Assembly (NCBI GenBank): GCA_963971285.1
Contig: OZ020251.1
Location: forward strand, 3,720,001 to 3,784,000
DNA length: 64,000 bases
Direction: 5' to 3'
Origin: Astropecten irregularis
Lineage: Eukaryota; Echinodermata; Asteroidea; Paxillosida; Astropectinidae
A program made the translations under genes and the position numbers. The notes beneath the pieces were generated by a model. That model was not told the origin of the DNA. It saw only the letters and a list, made by a program, of their open reading frames with translations, and did no database searches. Positions 1 through 11,800 of the stretch are shown piece after piece. Position 1 is the stretch's first letter. Every line of letters begins with the position of its first letter.

Positions 1-360
1 ATTACTCTTATTTTGTGTGATCTGTCTTGCCTTGGGCATCCAGTATTTAATTACACTGGTGGACTCACCACAACAGGGTGCAAGACTAAACTACCCTCTA
101 CCCACCCTTGACAGGTGATTGGGTTTATTTTACTTGTATTGTAGGCTTAATGTTATAATTTAGTCTCGTAAAACAAAATCAATCGATTTTACTTTACTTG
201 ATTGAAGTCAGTTTTTGTTCATCTTGATTTGTTTGTTCTATATTGTCTAGGAGATAGATATTTCTTAACATGAAATGATTAGACCATACGGGGTCTCACT
301 GCTCCTCATGTAAACCACGACAATAAAACACTAACCTAATTTATCTCATTTATTTATTCG
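1..360. other. AT-rich sequence with no recognised gene
   Basis: I see no convincing exon, RNA gene or repeat end in this stretch. It may be intron of the minus-strand gene whose first exon is at 1879-1954, because that gene must continue leftwards. Confidence 0.4.
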
Positions 361-565
361 ATTCACCCCACTGACCAAAGCTAGCTCGGTGGCCTAGCGG
401 TATGGCATCTGCACTAGTAAGCATGTGGTCGTGGGTTCGAATTCCACGTTCGGATTCCACCTGAGCCAACACGTGATTTATTTTTCACGTGCACTCACAA
501 GCACTGGGTGCTCATCCACTTTGGTGAAGGGCAAGCCTAATTTGCATACTAATTTATCTCATGGT
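361..565 (+). mobile_element. tRNA-derived SINE
   Basis: A tRNA-like head has an A-box-like stretch (GGCCTAGCGGTATGGCAT) and a B box (GGTTCGAATTCC). It is followed by a body containing CACGTGCACTCACAAGCACT. The same head-body arrangement recurs at 36705-36895 on the minus strand and, 5'-truncated, at 51330-51470, so this is a dispersed family of about 200 bp. Such elements are transcribed by Pol III and mobilised by LINE enzymes. The RNA was not tested for folding. Confidence 0.75.
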
Positions 566-988
566 AAAATCAAAAAGGAAATTTTAATACAGCATGTCCC
601 CCCATAAAACCTGTAACACTTTCTCGAGAACCATTATGTTAAAATAAAACTATTTATCACATCAAGATTATTAATATTATTACGCCTTGTCGATTCTTTG
701 GGTTGCGATCACTTAAAAATGTTACAAATTACGTGAATATTGACGAATTGGAAAGCGCATGAACGCAGTTGGATTGTCAAAATAACGAACAAAAACGTTG
801 CTTTTACCACGTTGTAAATCGAGTTACGGTTTACAAGAAATGGGTGGAGAACAATGCACAAATCAATTAGGACAGCCTGTTTATATTAGTTATTACAATG
901 TGCTGCGTATTTAAATAAATTGAATTGAATTGACTTCAACTCACGTTTGTCCACAAAAATAATACATTTAAAAGTGAACAAAGAAAAA

Positions 989-1056
989 TCGACTGGGCGG
1001 GATTCGAACCCCCTGAATACCGTACAGGCGTTTCACCAACTGAGCTATCCAGCCCT
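989..1056 (-). pseudogene. tRNA-like relic (possible tRNA pseudogene or SINE head)
   Basis: On the minus strand the sequence reads like a tRNA: GGGCTGGATAGCTCAGTTGG at the 5' end, a TPsiC-like GGGTTCGAATCCC, and an acceptor arm that mostly pairs. A T-run follows and could act as a Pol III terminator. The D stem does not close (GCTC faces AAAC), and the anticodon stem is weak with a GGT-like loop. A functional tRNA is therefore doubtful. Flanking sequence does not match the SINE family at 361. Confidence 0.5.
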
Positions 1057-1480
1057 ATGTTGGTGGTGTCTCTAATAGTCAATAATCTTTCTGTTCGTTT
1101 GGCAGTCAGAAGCCATGAAAACACGCACACACCGCCACATCCCAGGGATCATTTCATCGATACACGCAGCAATGCTGCAAACTGAGAACGGTACACGGGG
1201 GATCACTCAAAGAGTATACGACTTTGATAAAAATACGAATTGATAAAACTATATACAAATATATATATACAAAATGAAATTCTGGGTGTTGACTTGTCAA
1301 CCAATTCCACACCCCCTATCTTATCATCTTCTCCCAAGATTGACTTGCCTTGAAATGAATCAGTATACCTCCTAAGATCCTAACAAGCTCATCATTATGG
1401 ATATCAATTGATTTTGTCATTTTGTCCTTGTCATTTCTTTTTTTAGTTTAATGGTAAGATTTATAACCAAAGTATAACGC
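1057..1480. other. No recognised feature; probable intron of the minus-strand gene starting at 1954
   Basis: AT-rich with a short (AT)n tract near 1250-1270. It lies downstream, on the minus strand, of the splice donor at 1878, so it is plausibly intron sequence. No second exon was recognised. Confidence 0.4.
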
Positions 1481-1481
1481 A

Positions 1482-1889
1482 GCATGTAACACAATAGTAT
1501 TCCGGTAAGATGTTAATCATATTCTCTTGATTTAAATATATGAAGAATTCAAAAGGCAGACCGTGCAAAATACTTTTTAAAAAATAGACCAAAAAAAAAG
1601 AAGAGATAAACTATCGATGAATTTTGGTTGAAATGGAAAAAAATACTGTTAACTTTGCTTCAATGATGCCAAATTACTTACATAAATCGAGCATGTTACA
1701 CAATAGTATTCCGGTAAGATGTTAATCATATTCTCTTGATTTAAATATATGAAGAATTCAAAAGGCAGACTGTGCAAAATACCTTTTAAAAAATAGACCA
1801 AAAAAAAGATAAACTATCGATGAATTTTGGTTGAAATGGAAAAAAAATACCGTTTAACTTTGATGTCAAATTACTTACATAAATCGAGA
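1482..1889. repeat. Two-copy tandem duplication, unit about 209 bp
   Basis: The segment starting near 1482 is repeated from about 1691 with small indels. Both copies end in the same ACTTACATAAATCGAG block. That block contains the minus-strand splice donor of the first exon at 1879-1954, so the donor context (CTCGATTTAT followed by GTAAGT) is duplicated about 200 bp into the intron. Confidence 0.85.
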
Positions 1890-1954
1890 GCAGCAATCTG
1901 CGCTGCACATCTGGTTCCACTGATCAGAAAAACTAGAAGCAGAAACAGAAGCAT
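1879..1954 (-). CDS. First coding exon of a secreted protein, gene incomplete in window
   Basis: On the minus strand an ATG at 1954 opens a 25-codon reading frame, MLLFLLLVFLISGTRCAAQ onwards. This is a textbook signal peptide: a long Leu/Val/Phe core followed by a small-residue cleavage region. The exon ends one base into a codon at a strong donor (GTAAGT), so intron 1 is phase 1, as in genes A and B further right. A TATA box about 100 bp upstream and a CCAAT box about 160 bp upstream support a real start. Downstream exons must lie left of the window or were not recognised in 1-1480. The product cannot be named. A third member of the gene A/B cluster is possible from orientation and intron phase, but the signal peptides are not alike. 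Confidence 0.65.
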
Positions 1955-2050
1955 ATTGGTGGCGATTTGAGCGACTGCCAAGTCAGTGGAATCGTTATAG
2001 GAATCTACCAGGACTACTGATAGTGTGGACTTTGTGGCTGAATGTTGTAG

Positions 2051-2117
2051 GCTTTTATATCAGCATATTCACTATCACTGGTAACGAAGTCAGCTATGGA
2101 ACAACACCTTTGATTGG
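2051..2117 (-). promoter_or_regulatory. TATA and CCAAT promoter elements for the minus-strand first exon
   Basis: The minus strand carries ATATAAAAGC at 2060-2051 and CCAAT (within GCCAATCA) at 2117-2113, placed properly relative to each other and to the ATG at 1954. The predicted transcript start is near 2025. The satellite array begins about 20 bp upstream of the CCAAT box. Confidence 0.6.
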
Positions 2118-2738
2118 CTGTGTGTTTGTCCAGTCACTTCACATGTCGGACGATGCTGGTAACGTCACTTGCTCCCGCATCACACACACATTAATTTCAT
2201 ATACGTATTATTTTGTGTGCAGAAACATATTACTCTTACTCTGGAATAAACAGTTTTGTGATAGGCAGAATGTACAGAACTTTGTCCGATCAAACATGTA
2301 TATGAAACAAACAAAAACTGAAAATCTGATCTTTATCGGACATCTGAGTCACGAGAAAATAGCGAAAACAATATCAATTTCTAAAATGAAACGCAAATTA
2401 TGGTTTTGATCTTAACCCGAGATCAAAACTGTTTTCGGGTTTTTTTTAATACGCTTAGGATAAATACAGCATTTCAGCCGGATATATTTTAACGGCATGT
2501 TTCTAGCATCACCATCTTGATATCTTGAAAGTTATATGTAAATATGTGAAAATATTTTTTCGGGTATGGTAATAATCCTGCACTGTACCTTTATCAGTAA
2601 AACAATTATATTTTCCACCAAAATTATTTCTATTTTTTGCAAAGGTACTTTCATATCTGTTTACACAGACAAATGAATGACCACTGGGCTTCAACCTAAA
2701 GAAAGGTTTATGAAAATATGATTGAGGTAATTTTGAGC

Positions 2739-3298
2739 TTATAAAGTCTCTCCAATAGGAATATTATGGCTTTAACATGTGCCAATAATCAATTCTTATA
2801 TGGGGCTTGTGATTTTACCCACTTCCTCACACTGTTTCAGGGTTAACAACATGTTTTTGTTTGTATGCTCATAAGAATTTCCATATTCATGAGCAAAACT
2901 GTGATGTCATCTGGGTATTTAAAAGCAGGAACCCAAATGATTTGTGCACAAAAGGTTGGGTTTTTTTTATAGGTTTTCCTACAGACCTTTTCCTCCTCAA
3001 TAGGTTTTGTGTGCTGAATATGGTCCTTTCACTCAACAGGCGGTGTAATATTGTTGACAAACAATTTCTGAGGGTTAAGTTTGACTCTTCAATTTTTATG
3101 TTTTTTCATTATATTTTTGCTGTTGGTTTCCCGCATGAATATGCATGAAAGTCTCCCATGTTGCAAAGCCATTAAAACAAAAACAAAATGGTGGTTTGGA
3201 ACCAAAATAAGACTTGCTATTCATTATTTGTCAGTATATTGTCTGTGCGAAGGCAATAAAATAACCTGACTGAAAAAAGCACTCCATGAACCCTTTAA
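2739..3298. mobile_element. TTAA-ended MITE-like element inside the long array units
   Basis: The element starts near TTATAAAGTCTCTCCAATAG and ends with CATGAACCCTTTAA. Further array copies lie at about 13638-14197, 16533-17092 and 19413-19971. A stand-alone, diverged copy in the opposite orientation, with well-formed TTAAAGGGT termini, lies at 41632-42102. This suggests the extra block of the long units derives from a mobile element. Confidence 0.7.
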
Positions 3299-3892
3299 GT
3301 GTAACAAAACGCAAAATACAAATGCAGATGACAATTTTCCTGATTCCTTCATCCAATTGCGACATAGGAGAAATCAATAAAGATAAATAAAAGAAAATAT
3401 AAATAAAAATAAATAGACAATAATATAAATAAAACAAACTAAAACAAATAAATAAATGAATAAAACATGAAAAATGGACCAAATACAACGAAAGAGATAC
3501 ATCTACCCACGGGCTAGGACTAGACTTGTTGTTTCCTTATGAATATTGTGTATATATATAAAGCTTCATATCATAAGGAATTAATCTGACTATCGTCTGG
3601 ATAATGACAAAAACAAATACAAAACAAAACCTAAGGCCAAGTCATCATTTGCCCATCTTCGTCCGTATAAGGGCTGGAAAATTAATAATTTTTTTTACCC
3701 TTAATGATTCTGGCTTCGTCAGCTTTCATGAGCGAAATAAGTTTCTTTGTCTGATCTTTATTGGAAGCATGAAAAAAAAGCCAGACAAAAACAAACAAAA
3801 AGATGATCTAATGTCTACACTAATAACTTATATCTTATTCCCCTTGAGTATACGACAGTGTCAACAACAGCTACAATAGTAATGAGTAAACA

Positions 3893-4245
3893 CAAAACTA
3901 AAGGTAGTATCATATTATGGTAGCATACCGAAACAGAAATCTTCACACTGATTTACCTATAACTTACAGAGTATAAAGATGATGGTGTTAGAAACATACC
4001 GTTAAAATGTTCCTGCCTGAAAGAGTAAAAACAGAACAGAATGTGTAAAAACGGTGACTAAAATTATTTTTGATTTTTTGAAGATCAAAAATAAAAAAGA
4101 AAAAAATTAAGAAATACTGTGGGTGTTTTTTCACTGTTTTCTCAAAAAATGGGCACCGCATGGGACTGAAACTTCCACATATGACTGTTTTTGTATCTTC
4201 CCTGATATTTTTGCCCATGAGTCTGTATTTCTTTGACAAAAACCA
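3893..4245 (-). mobile_element. Reverse copy of the TTAA MITE family typified at 23711-24078
   Basis: It begins with a terminus like AAAGGTAGTATCATA and includes the TTTTTGAAGATCAAAAA near-palindrome and the block around GGGCACCGCATGGGACTGAA. It ends near ACCAATGATATTAC. Shorter reverse copies recur in every array unit. Confidence 0.65.
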
Positions 4246-5780
4246 ATGATATTACAGAAAGCAATCACATTAAGATGCGATTTATAAGTAGATATTAATG
4301 GATACAGGACAGGATTGGTAACATAATTATATAAACACAAATGTTCACATATAACGTTCAGGGTATGAAAATGGTGCTGGTAGAAACATACGGTTGAAAT
4401 ATTTCAGTCTGAAATGGTGCATTTATCCAGAAATTAGTAAAACAAAGACCGGAACAAGTGTTGAGTGGGGTGAGATCAAAACCATTCTTTACGTTTTATA
4501 AGAAAAACTGATTTGGTTTTTCGCTATTTTCGTGTGACTCAGATGTCTGAGTGAGCTCAAATGTTCACACTGAGGTTTGTTATTTACGTACATGTTTGAT
4601 CAGACAAAGTGTGAGTGCTGTACAGTTCTGTCACCTAACATAACCATGTATTATAGCTTTAATATTATTTTATTATTATCGTTACGCAAGCAAGCAGGAG
4701 AGTAAGCAAACAAATAAGCATCTAACTAACATAAATAATACCTTCCGCCTTATATTTGCATTTGTTTAAATTCTATAGCTTTACCATTCGTTGTATGCAT
4801 CTTTCGACTTTGAATCGTCCAAATACATCCATTCAGGTAATAACCTCAACCTTCTATTTCACCATTATTTCTTTATAAAAACCACTTCAAAAACACTTCT
4901 TCTTCTTCTTCTTCTCCTACTTCTAATTGGTTCGACCTGGTCGTCTCCATCGACCTAAGACCACCACCAGTTACCTCCTGCACTACAGACCATATATCTT
5001 CGTGTTCGGAGTGTACGTTATTCTATCTGCCTACGTGTATTCTTATCATCAGTAATAAGTAACACCAGACCTAGGTGTACTCATGTATATACCTGGCATC
5101 AATCCAAGTATTACAAGTATATAAGATTCGTCATGCAGTAAGCCATTATTAATTATCTCACCTGAGAATTTAGCATTGTCAGTTTTCCCGACCAAAACAA
5201 TTAGACCTGCGTCTGATCTCTATAATGATAAAAACCATGATAAAAAGAGACAAAACGAAACAAAAGATGAATCTAGTAATAACAGTAATACCTGAATTAA
5301 TTAATCCCATTGAGTATTCGACAATGGCATCAACAAGAACAACCACAACAACAATGAAAAATAAACTCGGCCGTAAAATCATAGACATTTATTTGTTTAT
5401 TTTTTGTGTTTTGTCAATTTGTATTTTAGGGTAATTTTAGGGGTTCTGCAAACCTTTTATAGATCAAATGTACAGATAGAAATTGTAAGAAATAAAATGT
5501 ATTAGCATTAGAATTGGACGATGTTGGACGATGCTGGTAACTTCACTTGCTCCCGCATCACACACACATTAATTTCATATACGTATTATTTTGTGTGCAG
5601 AAACATATTACTCTTACTCTGGAATGAACAGTTTTGTGATAGGCAGAATGTACAGAACTTTGTCCGATCAAACATGTATATGAAACAAACAAAAACTGAA
5701 AATCTGATCTTTATCGGACATCTGAGTCACGAGAAAATAGCGAAAACAAAATCAATTTCTAAAATAAAACGCAAATTATG

Positions 5781-5807
5781 GTTTTGATCTTAACCCGAGA
5801 TCAAAAC
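5781..5807. repeat. Short perfect hairpin, recurring in the array units
   Basis: GTTTTGATCT and AGATCAAAAC flank a 7-base TAACCCG loop. The same hairpin is present at the equivalent place in the other units, except the one near 13300 where the right arm is damaged. A related version occurs at 54413-54440. A second near-palindrome, TTTTTGATCTTT facing AAAGATCAAAAA, lies about 140 bp further on. Confidence 0.8.
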
Positions 5808-8800
5808 TGGTTTCGGGTTTTTTTTAATACTCTTAGGATAAATACAGCATTTCAGCCGGTAATATTTTAACGGCATGTTTCTAGCATCACCATCTTGATA
5901 TCTTGAAAGTTTTAAGAATGTGTAAAAACGGTGACTAAAATTATTTTTGATCTTTTAAAGATCAAAAAGAAAAAAAGGAAAAAATTAAGAAATACTGTGG
6001 GTGTTTTTTCACTATTTTCTCAAAAAATGGGCACCGCATGGGACTGAAACTTCCACATATGACTGTTTTTGTATCTTCCCTGATATTTTTGCCCATGAGT
6101 CTGTATTTCTTTGACAAAAACCAATGATATTACAGAAAGCAATCACATTAAGATGCGATTTATAAGTAGATATTAATGGATACAGGACAGGATTGGTAAC
6201 ATAATTATATAAACACAAATGTTCACATATTTACCTATAACGTTCAGGGTATGAAAATGGTGCTGGTAGGAACATACGGTTGAAATATTTCAGTCTGAAA
6301 TGGTGCATTTATCCAGAAATTAGTAAAACAAAGACCGGAACAAGTGTTGAGTGGGGTGAGATCAAAACCATTCTTTACGTTTTATAAGAAAAACTGATTT
6401 GGTTTTTCGCTATTTTCGTGTGACTCAGATGTCTCAGTGAGCTCAAATGTTCACACTGAGGTTTGTTATTTACGTACATGTTTGATCAGACAAAGTGTGA
6501 GTGCTGTACAGTTCTGTCACCTAACATAACCATGTCTTATAGCTTTAATATTATTTTATTATTATCGTTACGCAAGCAAGCAGGAGAGTAAGCAAACAAA
6601 TAAGCATCTAACTAACATAAATAATACCTTCCGCCTTATATTTGCATTTGTTTAAATTCTATAGCTTTACCATTCGTTGTATGCATCTTTCGACTTTGAA
6701 TCGTCCAAATACATCCATTCAGGTAATAACCTCAACCTTCTATTTCACCATAATTTCTTTATAAAAACCACTTCAAAAACACTTCTTCTTCTTCTTCTTC
6801 TCCTACTTCTAATTGGTTCTACCTGCTCGTCTCCATCGACCTAAGACCACCACCAGTTGCCTCCTGCACTAAAGACCCTATCTTCGTGTTCGGAGTGTAC
6901 GTTATTCTATCTGCCTACGTGTATTCTTATCAACAGTAATAAGTAACACCAGACCTAGGTGTACTCATATATATACCTGGCATCAATCCAAGTATTACAA
7001 GTATATAAGATTCGTCATGCAGTAAGCCATTATTAATTATCTCACCTGAGAATTTAGCATTGTCAGTTTTCCCGACCAAAACAATTAGACCTGCGTCTGA
7101 TCTCTATAATGATAAAAACCATGATAAAAAGAGACAAAACGAAACAAAAGATGAATCTAGTAATAACAGTAATACCTGAATTAATTAATCACATTGAGTA
7201 TTCGACAATGGCATCAACAAGAACAACCACAACAACAATGAAAAATAAACTCGGCCGTAAAATCATAGACATTTATTTGTTTATTTTTTGTGTTTTGTCA
7301 ATTTGTATTTTAGGGTAATTTTAGGGGTTCTGCAAACCTTTTATAGATCAAATGTACAGATAGAAATTGTAAGAAATAAAATGTATTAGCATTAGAATTG
7401 GACGATGTTGGACGATGCTGGTAACGTCACTTGCTCCCGCATCACACACACATTAATTTCATATACGTATTATTTTGTGTGCAGAAACATATTACTCTTA
7501 CTCTGGAATAAACAGTTTTGTGATAGGCAGAATGTACAGAACTTTGTCCGATCAAACATGTATATGAAACAAACAAAAACTGACAATCTGATCTTTATCG
7601 GACATCTGAGTCACGAGAAAATAGCGAAAACAAAATCAATTTCTAAAATGAAACGCAAATTATGGTTTTGATCTTAACCCGAGATCAAAACTGTTTTCGG
7701 GTTTTTTTTAATACTCTTAGGATAAATACAGCATTTCAGCCGGTAATATTTTAACGGCATGTTTCTAGCATCACCATCTTGATATCTTGAAAGTTTTAAG
7801 AATGTGTAAAAACGGTGACTAAAATTATTTTTGATCTTTTAAAGATCAAAAAGAAAAAAAGGAAAAAATTTAGAAATACTGTGGGTGTTTTTTCACTATT
7901 TTCTCAAAAAATGGGCACCGCATGGGACTGAAACTTCCACATATGACTGTTTTTGTATCTTCCCTGATATTTTTGCCCATGAGTCTGTATTTCGTTGACA
8001 AAAACCAATGATATTACAGAAAGCAATCACATTAAGATGCGATTTATAAGTAGATATTAATGGATACAGGACAGGATTGGTAACATAATAAACACAAATG
8101 TTCACATATTTACCTATAACGTTCAGGGTATGAAAATGGTGCTGGTAGAAACATACGGTTGAAATATTTCAGTCTGAAATGATGCATTTATCCAGAAATT
8201 AGTCAAACAAAGACCGAAACAAGTGTTGAGTGGGGTGAGATCAAAACCATTCTTTACGTTTTATAAGAAAAACTGATTTGGTTTTTCGCTATTTTCGTGT
8301 GACTCAGATGTCTCAGTGAGCTCAAATGTTCACACTGAGGTTTGTAATTTACGTACATGTTTGATCAGACAAAGTGTGAGTGCTGTACAGTTCTGTCACC
8401 TAACATAACCATGTCTTATAGCTTTAATATTATTTTATTATTATCGTTACGCAAGCAAGCAGGAGAGTAAGCAAACAAATAAGCATCTAACTAACATAAA
8501 TAATACCTTCCGCCTTATATTTGCATTTGTTTAAATTCTATAGCTTTACCATTCGTTGTATGCATCTTTCGACTTTGAATCGTCCAAATACATCCATTCA
8601 GGTAATAACCTCAACCTTCTATTTCACCATAATTTCTTTATAAAAACCACTTCAAAAACACTTCTTCTTCTTCTTCTTCTCCTACTTCTAATTGGTTCTA
8701 CCTGGTCGTCTCCATCGACCTAAGACCACCACCAGTAACCTCCTGCAGTAAAGACCCTATCTTCGTGTTCGGAGTGTACGTTATTCTATCTGCCTACGTG

Positions 8801-11800
8801 TATTCTTATCAACAGTAATAAGTAACACCAGACCTAGGTGTACTCATATATATACCTGGCATCAATCCAAGTATTACAAGTATATAAGATTCGTCATGCA
8901 GTAAGCCATTATTAATTATCTCACCTGAGAATTTAGCATTGTCAGTTTTCCCGACCAAAACAATTAGACCTGCGTCTGATCTCTATAATGATAAAAACCA
9001 TGATAAAAAGAGACAAAACGAAACAAAAGATGAATCTAGTAATAACAGTAATACCTGAATTAATTAATCACATTGAGTATTCGACAATGGCATCAACAAG
9101 AACAACCACAACAACAATGAAAAATAAACTCGGCCGTAAAATCATAGACATTTATTTGTTTATTTTTTGTGTTTTGTCAATTTGTATTTTAGGGTAATTT
9201 TAGGGGTTCTGCAAACCTTTTATAGATCAAATGTACAGATAGAAATTGTAAGAAATAAAATGTATTAGCATTAGAATTGGACGATGTTGGACGATGCTGG
9301 TAACGTCACTTGCTCCCGCATCACACACACATTAATTTCATATACGTATTATTTTGTGTGCAGAAACATATTACTCTTACTCTGGAATAAACAGTTTTGT
9401 GATAGGCAGAATGTACAGAACTTTGTCCGATCAAACATGTATATGAAACAAACAAAAACTGACAATCTGATCTTTATCGGACATCTGAGTCACGAGAAAA
9501 TAGCGAAAACAAAATCAATTTCTAAAATGAAACGCAAATTATGGTTTTGATCTTAACCCGAGATCAAAACTGTTTTCGGGTTTTTTTTAATACTCTTAGG
9601 ATAAATACAGCATTTCAGCCGGTAATATTTTAACGGCATGTTTCTAGCATCACCATCTTGATATCTTGAAAGTTTTAAGAATGTGTAAAAACGGTGACTA
9701 AAATTATTTTTGATCTTTTAAAGATCAAAAAGAAAAAAAGGAAAAAATTTAGAAATACTGTGGGTGTTTTTTCACTATTTTCTCAAAAAATGGGCACCGC
9801 ATGGGACTGAAACTTCCACATATGACTGTTTTTGTATCTTCCCTGATATTTTTGCCCATGAGTCTGTATTTCGTTGACAAAAACCAATGATATTACAGAA
9901 AGCAATCACATTAAGATGCGATTTATAAGTAGATATTAATGGATACAGGACAGGATTGGTAACATAATAAACACAAATGTTCACATATTTACCTATAACG
10001 TTCAGGGTATGAAAATGGTGCTGGTAGAAACATACGGTTGAAATATTTCAGTCTGAAATGATGCATTTATCCAGAAATTAGTCAAACAAAGACCGAAACA
10101 AGTGTTGAGTGGGGTGAGATCAAAACCATTCTTTACGTTTTATAAGAAAAACTGATTTGGTTTTTCGCTATTTTCGTGTGACTCAGATGTCTCAGTGAGC
10201 TCAAATGTTCACACTGAGGTTTGTAATTTACGTACATGTTTGATCAGACAAAGTGTGAGTGCTGTACAGTTCTGTCACCTAACATAACCATGTCTTATAG
10301 CTTTAATATTATTTTATTATTATCGTTACGCAAGCAAGCAGGAGAGTAAGCAAACAAATAAGCATCTAACTAACATAAATAATACCTTCCGCCTTATATT
10401 TGCATTTGTTTAAATTCTATAGCTTTACCATTCGTTGTATGCATCTTTCGACTTTGAATCGTCCAAATACATCCATTCAGGTAATAACCTCAACCTTCTA
10501 TTTCACCATAATTTCTTTATAAAAACCACTTCAAAAACACTTCTTCTTCTTCTTCTTCTCCTACTTCTAATTGGTTCTACCTGGTCGTCTCCATCGACCT
10601 AAGACCACCACCAGTAACCTCCTGCACTAAAGACCCTATCTTCGTGTTCGGAGTGTACGTTATTCTATCTGCCTACGTGTATTCTTATCAACAGTAATAA
10701 GTAACACCAGACCTAGGTGTACTCATATATATACCTGGCATCAATCCAAGTATTACAAGTATATAAGATTCGTCATGCAGTAAGCCATTATTAATTATCT
10801 CACCTGAGAATTTAGCATTGTCAGTTTTCCCGACCAAAACAATTAGACCTGCGTCTGATCTCTATAATGATAAAAAACCATGATAAAAAGAGACAAAACG
10901 AAACAAAAGATGAATCTAGTAATAACAGTAATACCTGAATTAATTAATCACATTGAGTATTCGACAATGGCATCAACAAGAACAACCACAACAACAATGA
11001 AAAATAAACTCGGCCGTAAAATCATAGACATTTATTTGTTTATTTTTTGTGTTTTGTCAATTTGTATTTTAGGGTAATTTTAGGGGTTCTGCAAACCTTT
11101 TATAGATCAAATGTACAGATAGAAATTGTAAGAAATAAAATGTATTAGCATTAGAATTGGACGATGTTGGACGATGCTGGTAACGTCACTTGCTCCCGCA
11201 TCACACACACATTAATTTCATATACGTATTATTTTGTGTGCAGAAACATATTACTCTTACTCTGGAATAAACAGTTTTGTGATAGGCAGAATGTACAGAA
11301 CTTTGTCCGATCAAACATGTATATGAAACAAACAAAAACTGACAATCTGATCTTTATCGGACATCTGAGTCACGAGAAAATAGCGAAAACAAAATCAATT
11401 TCTAAAATGAAACGCAAATTATGGTTTTGATCTTAACCCGAGATCAAAACTGTTTTCGGGTTTTTTTTAATACTCTTAGGATAAATACAGCATTTCAGCC
11501 GGTAATATTTTAACGGCATGTTTCTAGCATCACCATCTTGATATCTTGAAAGTTTTAAGAATGTGTAAAAACGGTGACTAAAATTATTTTTGATCTTTTA
11601 AAGATCAAAAAGAAAAAAAGGAAAAAATTTAGAAATACTGTGGGTGTTTTTTCACTATTTTCTCAAAAAATGGGCACCGCATGGGACTGAAACTTCCACA
11701 TATGACTGTTTTTGTATCTTCCCTGATATTTTTGCCCATGAGTCTGTATTTCGTTGACAAAAACCAATGATATTACAGAAAGCAATCACATTAAGATGCG

